Assembly: GCA_963734125.1 (NCBI GenBank)
Contig: CAVTGB010000063.1
Location: 7,001-71,000, forward strand
DNA length: 64,000 bases
Source: DATARH01 sp963734125
GTDB taxonomy: Bacteria > Pseudomonadota > Alphaproteobacteria > ATCC43930 > CGMCC-115725
Reading direction: 5' to 3'
The notes below the pieces were generated by a model. That model was not told the origin of the DNA. It saw only the letters and a list, made by a program, of their open reading frames with translations, and ran no database searches. Both the position numbers and the translations under genes were made by a program. Shown here one piece after another: positions 1-8,908 of this stretch. Position 1 is the first letter of the stretch, and the number at the start of each line of letters is the position of its first letter.

Positions 1-130
1 GCAGAAAATCACGGTGCTTTTCGAGGACGATGACGTCGACCCCGGCGCGCGCCAACAGGAGGCCGAGCATGATCCCGGCGGGGCCGCCGCCGGCGATGCA
101 GCAGGTGACTTGCTCCGGCCGGTCTGTCAT
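1..130 (-). CDS. FAD-dependent oxidoreductase, N-terminal 43 residues (runs off window)
   Basis: An ATG at 130 on the minus strand opens a frame that continues past the left edge, so only the first 43 residues are visible. They form a beta-alpha-beta dinucleotide-binding fold with the fingerprint IAGGGPAGIMLGLLLARAG followed by a strand ending in VIVLEK, where the acidic residue would bind the ribose of FAD. This pattern is typical of UbiH/PHBH-type flavoprotein monooxygenases. The substrate cannot be told from so short a piece. The gene diverges from the secreted protein at 269. Confidence 0.75.
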   Translation of the reverse strand, partial: MTDRPEQVTCCIAGGGPAGIMLGLLLARAGVDVIVLEKHRDFL

Positions 131-224
131 CCTCGGGCCTGAGTCATCACCACCGCTTGGGAGTCAGCACAGCACGATGCGGGGCGTCAAACGATCCCGC
201 GGGGATGAAAACGGTCCGGGAGCG

Positions 225-264
225 TATAATTAGTTACAAGGCTTACTAACATACTTGCGGAGGA
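225..264 (+). promoter_or_regulatory. -10 element and ribosome binding site for the Tyr/Gly-rich protein gene
   Basis: A perfect TATAAT lies at 225-230. No convincing -35 hexamer is visible 16-18 bases upstream. A strong Shine-Dalgarno GGAGGA at 259-264 sits four bases before the ATG at 269 and fixes that start. Confidence 0.45.
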
Positions 265-268
265 CACC

Positions 269-667
269 ATGTCTCTCTCCACCATGATCCACCGGATGCG
301 ACGCCCCCTGGTCGCCGCTGCCCTGATTGCCACCGGCCTGGTCGCCGCCGGCGGCGCGGTCGCGCCGGCCGAGGCGCAGTACTACGCCGGTTACGCGTAC
401 AATCCGTATTATGCGCCATACTGTAACCCCTATTACTACCCCTATAGCTGTGCAGTGCCCTACGCCTATCCGGCTTATAGCTATGGTTATGGCTATGGCT
501 ATGGCTACCCGTATTATGGCTACGTTGGCGTCGGTTGGGGTGGCGGCTGGGGCGGGCGGCACTGGGGCGGCGGTTGGGGCGGCGGCTTCCATCGCGGCTT
601 TGCCGGCGGCGGCGGCGGCTTCCACGGCGGTCGGGGCGGTGGGGGCGGCGGCGGCCATCACCGCTGA
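269..667 (+). CDS. Secreted Tyr/Gly-rich low-complexity protein
   Basis: A 132-residue protein with a cleavable signal peptide: a basic start (MIHRMRRP), a hydrophobic stretch and an AEA cleavage site near residue 36. The mature part has no globular domain. It is first Tyr/Pro-rich with three Cys (NPYYAPYCNPYYYPYSCAV), then a GYGYGYGYPYYGY run encoded by a TATGGY micro-repeat at about 480-510, then a Gly/Trp/His-rich tail ending in GGGGGHHR. Similar short secreted Gly/Tyr proteins are common in alphaproteobacteria and of unknown function. Adhesive, matrix or metal-binding roles are only guesses. The strong RBS and TATAAT box suggest it is well expressed. Confidence 0.8.
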   Translation: MSLSTMIHRMRRPLVAAALIATGLVAAGGAVAPAEAQYYAGYAYNPYYAPYCNPYYYPYSCAVPYAYPAYSYGYGYGYGYPYYGYVGVGWGGGWGGRHWGGGWGGGFHRGFAGGGGGFHGGRGGGGGGGHHR

Positions 668-717
668 GCCCGGTCAACCGCTAAGCCCGGTCAACCGCTA
701 AGCCCGGTCAACCGCTA
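667..717. repeat. Three exact tandem copies of a 17-bp unit
   Basis: AGCCCGGTCAACCGCTA is repeated exactly at 667-683, 684-700 and 701-717. The array lies between two convergent genes: the first base overlaps the TGA of the gene at 269, and the TGA of the minus-strand gene at 708 is inside the third copy. Because 17 is not a multiple of three and the unit carries TAG and TGA on the minus strand, it stops translation in more than one frame. Confidence 0.9.
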
Positions 718-1595
718 AGCATCGCCGCATCGGGATCGTGTTTGCGGAAGTTGCTGACGGCGCGATCCCGATCGGCGACGGCGTAGCAGTAGACGCAACC
801 ATGTGGGCAGGTGTCATAGGCCCCGATATCGCGCGATAGCGCGCAGCGGCAGCCCGGGCGGTTGCCGCTTGCGCGCGCCGCGCCCCGTTCCAAATTAGGC
901 GGGCGCTGCGCGACATCGGCGAGGCGATCGGCGTCGATGCATTTTGCTTCGCCCAGCCCCGGCGCCGACAGATCGGGCTGACTGCATAGCGTCGCCGCCA
1001 TGCCCTCTTCCCGCGCAATCGCGGCGAGCCGGCCGAGGAGGCGCCGTTTTTCCTCGGGCGGCGGGTCGCGCCACAGAAAACCGTGATTCCCGGCGGCGCG
1101 GTCGAGGTTGCGCCGCGTCTTCCTGTAGGGGTGCATGACCGACAGGACGACCTCGTCGACCGTGCCCTTGAGCGCCCGCGCCAGCGCCGCGAACCCGGCC
1201 TCATGCGCCGCGGCGTCGAGCGTGCTGGTGAGGAGGATCGGGTCGTAGCGCCACACCGCCGCGCGCGGCCCAAAACGCCGGCGCAGCTCCCGCAGTTGCT
1301 CGACCGCCTCCTCGCTGGGGATGACCGAGGTTTCGAGTGACCGCGGGTAGCCGGTCACCGTGAATTGGACGGTAAAGGGCGCGACCTGTCGCACTCGATC
1401 GAGATCGGGCAAGAGCGGACGCAGGTTGCGGGTCCATAAAACGATCCCGTCCACCACGCCCGGCGCGAGCGACACCGCGTAGGAGCCAGCGCCATACGGG
1501 TTTGCGACGCGGCAATAGCCGGCCCGCAGCCGCGCCAGGAACCAGCCGGCATAAAAGGCCGGGATGTCGGTGCGATAACTCGCCGAGACGATCAC
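708..1595 (-). CDS. DUF1848 family protein, putative radical-SAM-like Fe-S protein
   Basis: A 295-residue protein starting MIVSASYRTDIPAFYAGWFL, the characteristic opening of the DUF1848 family. The C-terminus carries a cysteine cluster, CRCALSRDIGAYDTCPHG followed by CVYCYA (residues about 248-271), thought to hold an Fe-S centre. Members are often described as related to spore photoproduct lyase or radical SAM proteins, but no reaction is established. The TIM-barrel-like body (VWRYDPILLTS, VVLSVMHPYRKT) is intact and full length. It diverges from dnaK, with about 200 bases between the starts. Confidence 0.85.
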   Translation of the reverse strand: MIVSASYRTDIPAFYAGWFLARLRAGYCRVANPYGAGSYAVSLAPGVVDGIVLWTRNLRPLLPDLDRVRQVAPFTVQFTVTGYPRSLETSVIPSEEAVEQLRELRRRFGPRAAVWRYDPILLTSTLDAAAHEAGFAALARALKGTVDEVVLSVMHPYRKTRRNLDRAAGNHGFLWRDPPPEEKRRLLGRLAAIAREEGMAATLCSQPDLSAPGLGEAKCIDADRLADVAQRPPNLERGAARASGNRPGCRCALSRDIGAYDTCPHGCVYCYAVADRDRAVSNFRKHDPDAAMLSG

Positions 1596-1660
1596 GCGAG
1601 TACGTCCCCCAAGAACTCAAAGCCTGCTCGGAACAAGGTCAAACTACGCGCCGCCGCTGG

Positions 1661-1690
1661 TTGATAGGCGACCTGCCCGCCACATATATA
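1661..1690 (+). promoter_or_regulatory. Candidate dnaK promoter
   Basis: TTGATA at 1661-1666 and TATATA at 1685-1690 are separated by 18 bases, a plausible housekeeping promoter about 110 bases before dnaK. The sequence CCGCCACATATATA around the -10 also resembles the CCCCATAT-type -10 of RpoH heat-shock promoters, so dual control is possible. A GAGG at about 1788-1791 serves as the dnaK ribosome binding site. Confidence 0.45.
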
Positions 1691-1797
1691 ACCCGTGCGG
1701 CGGCCCAGTTGGCTAGAGACCCACGGCTGCCGCATCCCGGGGGATCGGGACGGTGCTTTCCCGGGCCGACCGGTCCTGCTTTTGACATGAGGTTTCC

Positions 1798-3750
<1,953 letters not shown>

Positions 3751-3780
3751 GGTTGCCGCTGCCTGCGAAGCACTGGCTGC

Positions 3781-3803
3781 CCCCCGGGCTTCGGCCCCGG
3801 GGG
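3781..3803 (+). terminator. GC-rich hairpin between dnaK and dnaJ
   Basis: CCCCCGGGC, a TTCG tetraloop and GCCC, one bulged C and GGGGG form a very stable stem at 3781-3803, 31 bases after the dnaK stop. There is no following T run, so it is more likely a partial terminator or mRNA-processing/stability element that lowers dnaJ relative to dnaK than a full stop. Confidence 0.5.
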
Positions 3804-3845
3804 CGGCTCCGTTCCAATTGACTTCTTGCCGGGCGTCCATCGACA

Positions 3846-4982
3846 ATGGCGAAGCAGGACTTTTACGAACTTCTTGGCGTGTCGCGATCGGCTGATGCCG
3901 ATGAGTTGAAGCGATCCTATCGCAAGCTCGCCATGCAGTATCACCCGGACCGCAACCCGGGCGACAAAGCCGCCGAGCAGAAGTTCAAGGATGTCAACGA
4001 GGCGTACGACATCCTCAAGGACGACCAGAAGCGCGCCGCCTATGACCGGTTCGGCCATGCAGCCTTCGAAAACGGCAGCCGCGGGCCCGGCGATTTCGGC
4101 TTTGCCGGAGGCTTCTCCGGCGGCTTTGCCGATATTTTCGAAGAGATGTTCGGCGGGATGGGCGGCGGCCGCCGCGCTCAGGGCGGCCCCAGCCGCGGCA
4201 ACGACCTGCGCTACAACATCGACGTGTCGCTCGAAGATGCCTTTCGCGGCAAGCAGACCACGATCCGGGTTGCCACCTTTGTCCACTGCGATACCTGCAA
4301 GGGTTCGGGCGCCGAGCCGGGCTCGCGTCCGGTCGCCTGCCGGACCTGCCAGGGGCACGGCCGGGTTCGCTCGCAACAGGGCTTCTTCACGGTCGAGCGG
4401 ACCTGTGCGGCCTGCCAGGGCGCAGGCCAAATCATCGAGAAGCCGTGCAAGCCCTGCGGCGGGCAAGGCCGGGTGCGGCGTGAAAAGACGCTGTCGGTTA
4501 ATATTCCGGCCGGCGTTGAAGACGGCACCCGCATCCGCCTTGCCGGCGAAGGAGAGGCCGGGCTGCACCGTGCCGCGCCGGGCGATCTTTACATCTTCGT
4601 CAGCATCGCCGCGCATGCAATCTTTCAGCGCGACGGCGCCAACATCTTTTGCCGGGTGCCGATCGCGATGTCCACAGCCGCGCTCGGCGGCACCATCGAG
4701 GTGCCGACGGTCGAGGGCAGCCGGACCCGAGTGACGGTGCCGCCAGGGACCCAGTCGGGACACCAATTCCGATTGCGTGGCAAAGGGATGACTGTACTTC
4801 GCTCACCGGTGCGCGGCGACATGTACATCAATGCGGTCGTCGAAACGCCGGTCAACTTGACGAAGCGCCAGCAGGAATTGTTGCGCGAATTCGAACAGGC
4901 CGGCGAGACGGCCAAGACCAATCCCGAAAGCGAAGGCTTCTTTGCCCGGGTCAAGGAATTCTTCGAGGATTTGCGCGAATAG
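3846..4982 (+). CDS. dnaJ: Chaperone protein DnaJ (Hsp40)
   Basis: A 378-residue type I J-protein. The J domain (residues 3-70) has the HPD triad in QYHPDRNPG that stimulates DnaK ATPase. A Gly/Phe-rich linker (FGFAGGFSGGFADIFEEMFG) follows, then a zinc domain with four CxxCxGxG repeats (CDTCKGSG, CRTCQGHG, CAACQGAG, CKPCGGQG) from about residue 148 to 210, and two beta-rich substrate-binding domains. Length and motifs match the family. No clear Shine-Dalgarno is seen before the ATG. Downstream genes of the usual alphaproteobacterial dnaKJ neighbourhood, such as dapB, are absent. Confidence 0.98.
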   Translation: MAKQDFYELLGVSRSADADELKRSYRKLAMQYHPDRNPGDKAAEQKFKDVNEAYDILKDDQKRAAYDRFGHAAFENGSRGPGDFGFAGGFSGGFADIFEEMFGGMGGGRRAQGGPSRGNDLRYNIDVSLEDAFRGKQTTIRVATFVHCDTCKGSGAEPGSRPVACRTCQGHGRVRSQQGFFTVERTCAACQGAGQIIEKPCKPCGGQGRVRREKTLSVNIPAGVEDGTRIRLAGEGEAGLHRAAPGDLYIFVSIAAHAIFQRDGANIFCRVPIAMSTAALGGTIEVPTVEGSRTRVTVPPGTQSGHQFRLRGKGMTVLRSPVRGDMYINAVVETPVNLTKRQQELLREFEQAGETAKTNPESEGFFARVKEFFEDLRE

Positions 4983-5049
4983 AAGGCGGCGGCGAGGCGG
5001 GGAGTCGCGGCTCCGGTGCTGCGGCCGCCGATCAAGCTGACTTACCGGC

Positions 5050-5196
5050 ATGCGATACCGTTTCGAGATCACCCTGGTCGAGGCGACCTTGCTCGTCTGC
5101 ACGGGCACGCTGGCAGCGCTGGTGTACGCGGAGGGCTGGATCTGGCCATTGAAGGCCGCCGCCGTGATGATCCCGGTATCGTTGTTGATCGGCTGA
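5050..5196 (+). CDS. Putative 48-residue two-helix membrane protein
   Basis: This short frame lies 67 bases after dnaJ. It reads MRYRFEITLVEATLLVCTGT, then ends VMIPVSLLIG. Two hydrophobic stretches (about residues 8-26 and 32-47) separated by the short EGWIWPLK turn would make a small inner-membrane hairpin. No family is recognised and the ribosome binding site is weak. Support comes from clean hydrophobic organisation and its place in an otherwise empty gap before the convergent phoU fragment. Confidence 0.45.
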   Translation: MRYRFEITLVEATLLVCTGTLAALVYAEGWIWPLKAAAVMIPVSLLIG

Positions 5197-5231
5197 TCCC
5201 GGCAAGAGAGCCGCGCTACCGGCGGCGGCAT

Positions 5232-5573
5232 CTACCGCTGGCGCGCCCCGGCCCGGCCGAGCGAGCGATCTGCCGCAACCACTTCAAGGCTCGATTTGTC
5301 GCCCTTCGGGCGCGCCTGCTCGAGCGGCGTGCCGTTCACCATGTAATATACATTCTCGGCAATATTGGTCGCGTGGTCACCAATGCGCTCGATGTTCTTT
5401 GCCATGAACAACAGATGCGTAGAGGGGCCGATATTGCGCGGGTCCTCCATCAGGTAAGTAAGAAACACGCGGAAGAGGCTGGCATACATCTCGTCCACCT
5501 CTTCATCGCGGTTCCAGACCGCGATCGCCTTGTCGGCGTCGCGAACCGATATGCTCGACACCGCCGGCGTCAC
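5232..5573 (-). CDS. phoU: C-terminal half of PhoU (truncated phosphate regulator)
   Basis: 113 residues beginning at a GTG that overlaps the phoR stop as GTGA. The block RDEEVDEMYASLFRVFLTYL, the sequence EDPRNIGPSTHLLFMAKNIE and RIGDHATNIAENVYYMVNG are the signature of the second three-helix bundle of PhoU, including the acidic metal-binding positions. Normal PhoU is about 230-240 residues with two such bundles; the first is missing. The usual pstSCAB genes between phoR and phoU, and phoB after phoU, are also missing. I infer a deletion joined phoR to the middle of phoU. Whether the half protein works is unknown. Confidence 0.85.
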   Translation of the reverse strand: MTPAVSSISVRDADKAIAVWNRDEEVDEMYASLFRVFLTYLMEDPRNIGPSTHLLFMAKNIERIGDHATNIAENVYYMVNGTPLEQARPKGDKSSLEVVAADRSLGRAGARQR

Positions 5574-6988
5574 TCTTCGATGATGCCGCCCTGCGCTCCT
5601 GCCGCGCGCAGCCAGACCGTGAAGGTCGAGCCCTGGCCAATTTCGCTGGCGATATCGAGCCGGCCGCGATGGCGGTTGAGGATGTGCTTGACGATCGCGA
5701 GGCCGAGCCCAGTGCCGCCGAGTTCGCGCGAGCGCGCGGTATCGACCCGGTAAAAGCGCTCGGTCAGGCGCGGCAGCTGCTCACTCGGAATGCCGTCGCC
5801 CTGGTCGGCGACCGCGACCCGCACCAGCTCCGGGACCGCCCCGCTCCCGGTTCCGCCCGTCACTCTGACTTCGCTGCGTGGCCGGCCGTATTTGACGGCG
5901 TTGTCGAGCAAGTTCTGGAAGATCTGGGCCAACTCGTCGCGGTCTCCCTGCACCTCGGGGAGATCGGTCGGCAGGGCGCAGACGATGCGAATGCCGCGTT
6001 CGGCGGCGCGCAACTCCAGCCCGCGAGCGACTTCGTCGATGACCGGCGCCAGCGCGATCCGGTCGGTCGGTGGGACGTGCTCGTTGAGTTCGATGCGCGA
6101 CAGCGACAATAAATCGTCGACGAGCCGCGCCATGCGCTGCGCCTGCTCGCGCATGATCCCGAGAAAGCGCTCGCGGGCGGCAACATCCTCGCGCGCCGGC
6201 CCGAGCAGTGTCTCGATAAAGCCGATCAGGGTTGCGAGCGGCGTCTTCAGCTCGTGCCCCGCGTTGGCGATGAAATCGGCGCGCATCTGCTCGCTGCGCT
6301 TCAATGCGGTGACGTCATGCAGGGTCAGGATCGCCGCTGCACCGTCGAGCGCCGGGCCATCGTTCGGTCCATTGGCGATCCACGAGAAATTGGCGCGCAA
6401 CACCCGTTCGATCGGCCCGGACAGGGCGAACTCGACGCTGCGAATCGGTTCGCCCCGCAACACCGCATCGGCGGCGGCGAGCAGCACCGGGTTGCGCAGC
6501 GCCGCCGCCAAGTCGCGTGGCTGGGCTCCCGGTCCGATGAACTCCCGCGCCGCGGCGTTACTGCGAACGATGCGGCGCTGGCGATCGATCATAATGAGCG
6601 GATCGGGCACCGCGGTGATGACCGCCTCGGCGGCGGCGAACTGCGCCTCGGCTTGCGCGGCGCGCTCGCTCCACGACCGTCGCAACCGCAGCACTGCCGG
6701 CCATATCACTCGCGCCGCCAGGCTCAACCGGTGCCGTCGATCACCCGGCGCGGCCGCCTCGCTCGGCGGAGCATCAGGGCCGAGCCGGTCGATGGCGGCG
6801 CGCGCTCCGCCGAGCGAGGCCACCAGCGCGATCGTCATCAGAGCCGATAAAGCCAGCATCGCCGCGGCGCCGACGATCGCCGTCACACCATCCAGCCCGC
6901 CGAACGCGAACAGCGCGGCGCTGGCGATCCCGCCCGGCATCGACAGGGCGAGAGCGAACCCCGCGCTCCGGCCAAGGTTGCGTCCCAT
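5570..6988 (-). CDS. phoR: PhoR-type phosphate sensor histidine kinase
   Basis: A 472-residue membrane kinase with two N-terminal transmembrane segments (ALALSMPGGIASAALFAFG and AIVGAAAMLALSALMTIALV), a PAS domain around residues 120-225 (VITAVPDPLIMIDRQRRIVR), the HisKA box FIANAGHELKTPLATLIGF with the phospho-acceptor His, and an HATPase with the N box (FQNLLDNAVKYG) and G boxes (DQGDGIP, GGTGLGLAI). The layout matches PhoR, the kinase that signals phosphate starvation to PhoB. Its stop overlaps the start of the truncated phoU. No phoB or pst genes are nearby, so its partner must be encoded elsewhere. Confidence 0.88.
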   Translation of the reverse strand: MGRNLGRSAGFALALSMPGGIASAALFAFGGLDGVTAIVGAAAMLALSALMTIALVASLGGARAAIDRLGPDAPPSEAAAPGDRRHRLSLAARVIWPAVLRLRRSWSERAAQAEAQFAAAEAVITAVPDPLIMIDRQRRIVRSNAAAREFIGPGAQPRDLAAALRNPVLLAAADAVLRGEPIRSVEFALSGPIERVLRANFSWIANGPNDGPALDGAAAILTLHDVTALKRSEQMRADFIANAGHELKTPLATLIGFIETLLGPAREDVAARERFLGIMREQAQRMARLVDDLLSLSRIELNEHVPPTDRIALAPVIDEVARGLELRAAERGIRIVCALPTDLPEVQGDRDELAQIFQNLLDNAVKYGRPRSEVRVTGGTGSGAVPELVRVAVADQGDGIPSEQLPRLTERFYRVDTARSRELGGTGLGLAIVKHILNRHRGRLDIASEIGQGSTFTVWLRAAGAQGGIIEE

Positions 6989-7037
6989 CGGTCTGGCTCA
7001 AAGGCTGTTCGGCGCCGCGTACGAAGCCCCGAGATCG

Positions 7038-7065
7038 TTGACAGGGCGGGGCGCATTACTATAGT
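7038..7065 (+). promoter_or_regulatory. Strong sigma-70-type promoter of rplU-rpmA
   Basis: A perfect TTGACA at 7038-7043, a 16-base spacer and TATAGT at 7060-7065 form a near-consensus promoter. Transcription would start near 7072 and leave an approximately 90-base leader before rplU. This argues against the longer in-frame start at 7064. Confidence 0.7.
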
Positions 7066-7162
7066 GCGCGCCTCCCGGAACGCGCGAGCGGGTCCGGCAG
7101 ATCTTATTGCGCCGAAGCTGCTATTGTCGCGACCGGCGCGTCACCCGATATCGGTTCTCATG

Positions 7163-7525
7163 ATGTTTGCAGTGATCCGCACCGGCGGCAAGCAATACAA
7201 GGTCGCCAAGGACGATGTGATCGCGGTCGAGAAACTCGCCGGCGAGCCTGGGGCGACGATCGAGTTGGGCGAAGTGCTGATGGTCGGCGACGGCGCCGCA
7301 GTATCGGCGGGCACACCGCTGTTGTCGGGCGCCTCGGTCAGCGCGACCCTCGTTGAGCAGCGCCGCGCCGACAAGATCATCGTCTTCAAGAAAAAGCGGC
7401 GGCACAACTACCGCCGCAAGAACGGCCATCGCCAGCACCAGACCGTGCTCCGGATCGACGAGATCCACCTGGAGGGCGCGTCGCTCGCGCCGGCGGCGAC
7501 GCAGGAGGTTCATGATGGCGCATAA
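7163..7525 (+). CDS. rplU: 50S ribosomal protein L21
   Basis: 120 residues from MFAVIRTGGKQYKVAKDDVI, the invariant L21 start. The conserved FKKKRRHNYRRKNGHRQ stretch that binds 23S rRNA is present (residues about 74-90). The short C-terminal extension (LAPAATQEVHDGA) is usual in alphaproteobacteria. A tandem ATG three bases upstream is an alternative start. The gene overlaps rpmA by 11 bases and is read from the promoter at 7038. Confidence 0.97.
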   Translation: MFAVIRTGGKQYKVAKDDVIAVEKLAGEPGATIELGEVLMVGDGAAVSAGTPLLSGASVSATLVEQRRADKIIVFKKKRRHNYRRKNGHRQHQTVLRIDEIHLEGASLAPAATQEVHDGA

Positions 7526-7799
7526 AAAAGCGGGCGGCTCCTCGCGCAACGGCCGGGACAGCGGCGGGCGGCGGCTCGGGGTCAAGAAATTCGGCGGCGA
7601 GATCGTTGTTCCCGGCAACATCATCGTGCGTCAGCGCGGCACCAAGTTCCACCCGGGCGAGCGGGTCGGCATGGGGCGCGATCACACGCTCTTCGCGCTG
7701 GTCGAGGGCGCGGTGCAATTCAAGAAGGGAATTGGCGGGCGCACCTTTATTTCGGTGACGCCGGGCGCCGACGAACGACCGGCCGAAGCCGCCGAGTAG
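7515..7799 (+). CDS. rpmA: 50S ribosomal protein L27
   Basis: 94 residues from MAHKKAGGSSRNGRDSGGRR, the classic L27 N-terminus that reaches into the peptidyl-transferase centre. There is no N-terminal extension needing cleavage as in Firmicutes. The core GGEIVVPGNIIVRQRGTKFH is intact. AGGAGG at 7503-7508 lies within the end of rplU, giving tight translational coupling. Transcription ends at the terminator at 7825. Confidence 0.98.
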   Translation: MAHKKAGGSSRNGRDSGGRRLGVKKFGGEIVVPGNIIVRQRGTKFHPGERVGMGRDHTLFALVEGAVQFKKGIGGRTFISVTPGADERPAEAAE

Positions 7800-7824
7800 C
7801 CGTTCCCCAGAATGACCGGAACCG

Positions 7825-7853
7825 AGGGGAGCGGCCCGGCTGCTCCCCTTTTT
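7825..7853 (+). terminator. Rho-independent terminator after rpmA
   Basis: AGGGGAGC pairs with GCTCCCCT across a short GC-rich loop and the stem runs into a T tract (7849-7853). It separates the ribosomal protein transcript from obgE, although the close spacing (20 bases to the obgE start) would allow read-through. Confidence 0.85.
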
Positions 7854-7873
7854 GTTTCGGGCGACAGAGACCC

Positions 7874-8908
7874 ATGAAATTCCTCGACCAGTGCAAGATC
7901 TACCTGAAGAGCGGTGATGGCGGGCGCGGCGCGATGAGCATGCGCCACGAGAAATTCATCGAATTCGGCGGGCCCGACGGCGGCGACGGCGGCAAGGGCG
8001 GCGACATTGTTTTTGTTGCCGCCGACAATCTCAATACGCTGATCGACTACCGCTACCAGCAGCATTTCCGCGCGCAGAACGGGCGCGGCGGCGCCGGGGC
8101 GAACAAGACCGGCGCGCAGGGCCGCGAGATCGTGCTGCGGGTGCCGCTGGGCACGCAGATCCTCGCCGACGACCAGGAAACCGTGCTCGCCGATCTGGTC
8201 CGCCCGGGCCAGCGTGTCGTCTTATTGCGCGGCGGCGATGGCGGCTTTGGCAATGCCCATTACAAAAGCTCGACCAACCAGGCGCCGCGTCGCGCCGATC
8301 CGGGTTGGCCCGGTCAGGAACTTTGGGTGTGGCTGCGCCTCAAGCTGATCGCCGACGCCGGGCTCATCGGTCTACCCAATGCCGGCAAATCGACGCTGCT
8401 CGCGCGGCTCTCGCACGCCCGCCCGAAAATCGCGGACTATCCGTTCACCACCCTCCACCCTCAGCTCGGGGTCGTGCGGCTGGGCGAGGATGCCGAGTTC
8501 GTCCTGGCGGATCTCCCCGGCCTCATCGCGGGCGCCAGCGAGGGTGTCGGGCTCGGGACCCGCTTCCTCGGGCATGTCGAGCGCTGTGCCGTGATCCTGC
8601 ATCTGATCGACGGGACCGAGGATGACGTCGCCCTTGCCTATCGGACGATCCGCCGCGAGCTCGCCGATTACGGCCATGGCCTCTCTGACAAGCCGGAAAT
8701 CATCGGCCTCAACAAGATCGACGCCGTCGATCCCGCCGCGGTCGCCCGGAAATGCCGTGCGCTCGCCCGCGCGGCCGGGAGCGGCGCCACGGTGCTGCCG
8801 CTGTCAGGCGTCAGCGGCGCCGGCATCGCGCCGGTGCTCGGGGCCCTTTCTGCGGCGATTGAGACGGCCCGCACCGGCACCGCCGCCGCGCTGGTCGGCC
8901 CCGGATGA
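7874..8908 (+). CDS. obgE: GTPase Obg/CgtA, ribosome assembly factor
   Basis: 344 residues. The Gly-rich Obg fold opens with MKFLDQCKIYLKSGDGGRGA and contains the GGPDGGDGGKGGD loops. The G domain starts with the P-loop GLPNAGKSTLL near residue 168, then the switch II DLPGLIAGASEG and the NKID base-recognition motif (GLNKIDAV). It is a 50S assembly and stress-linked GTPase, commonly found after rplU-rpmA as here. The C-terminal extra domain is short. Its stop overlaps the proB start (ATGA). Confidence 0.97.
   Translation: MKFLDQCKIYLKSGDGGRGAMSMRHEKFIEFGGPDGGDGGKGGDIVFVAADNLNTLIDYRYQQHFRAQNGRGGAGANKTGAQGREIVLRVPLGTQILADDQETVLADLVRPGQRVVLLRGGDGGFGNAHYKSSTNQAPRRADPGWPGQELWVWLRLKLIADAGLIGLPNAGKSTLLARLSHARPKIADYPFTTLHPQLGVVRLGEDAEFVLADLPGLIAGASEGVGLGTRFLGHVERCAVILHLIDGTEDDVALAYRTIRRELADYGHGLSDKPEIIGLNKIDAVDPAAVARKCRALARAAGSGATVLPLSGVSGAGIAPVLGALSAAIETARTGTAAALVGPG

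Noticed and set aside
5016..5753. 245-codon plus-strand frame across phoU and phoR
   Set aside because: It is antisense to conserved phoU and phoR codons and has typical high-GC shadow composition.
7064..7162. N-terminal extension of rplU from an upstream start
   Set aside because: L21 begins MFAVIRTGG; the predicted transcription start lies after 7064 and the extension is not conserved.
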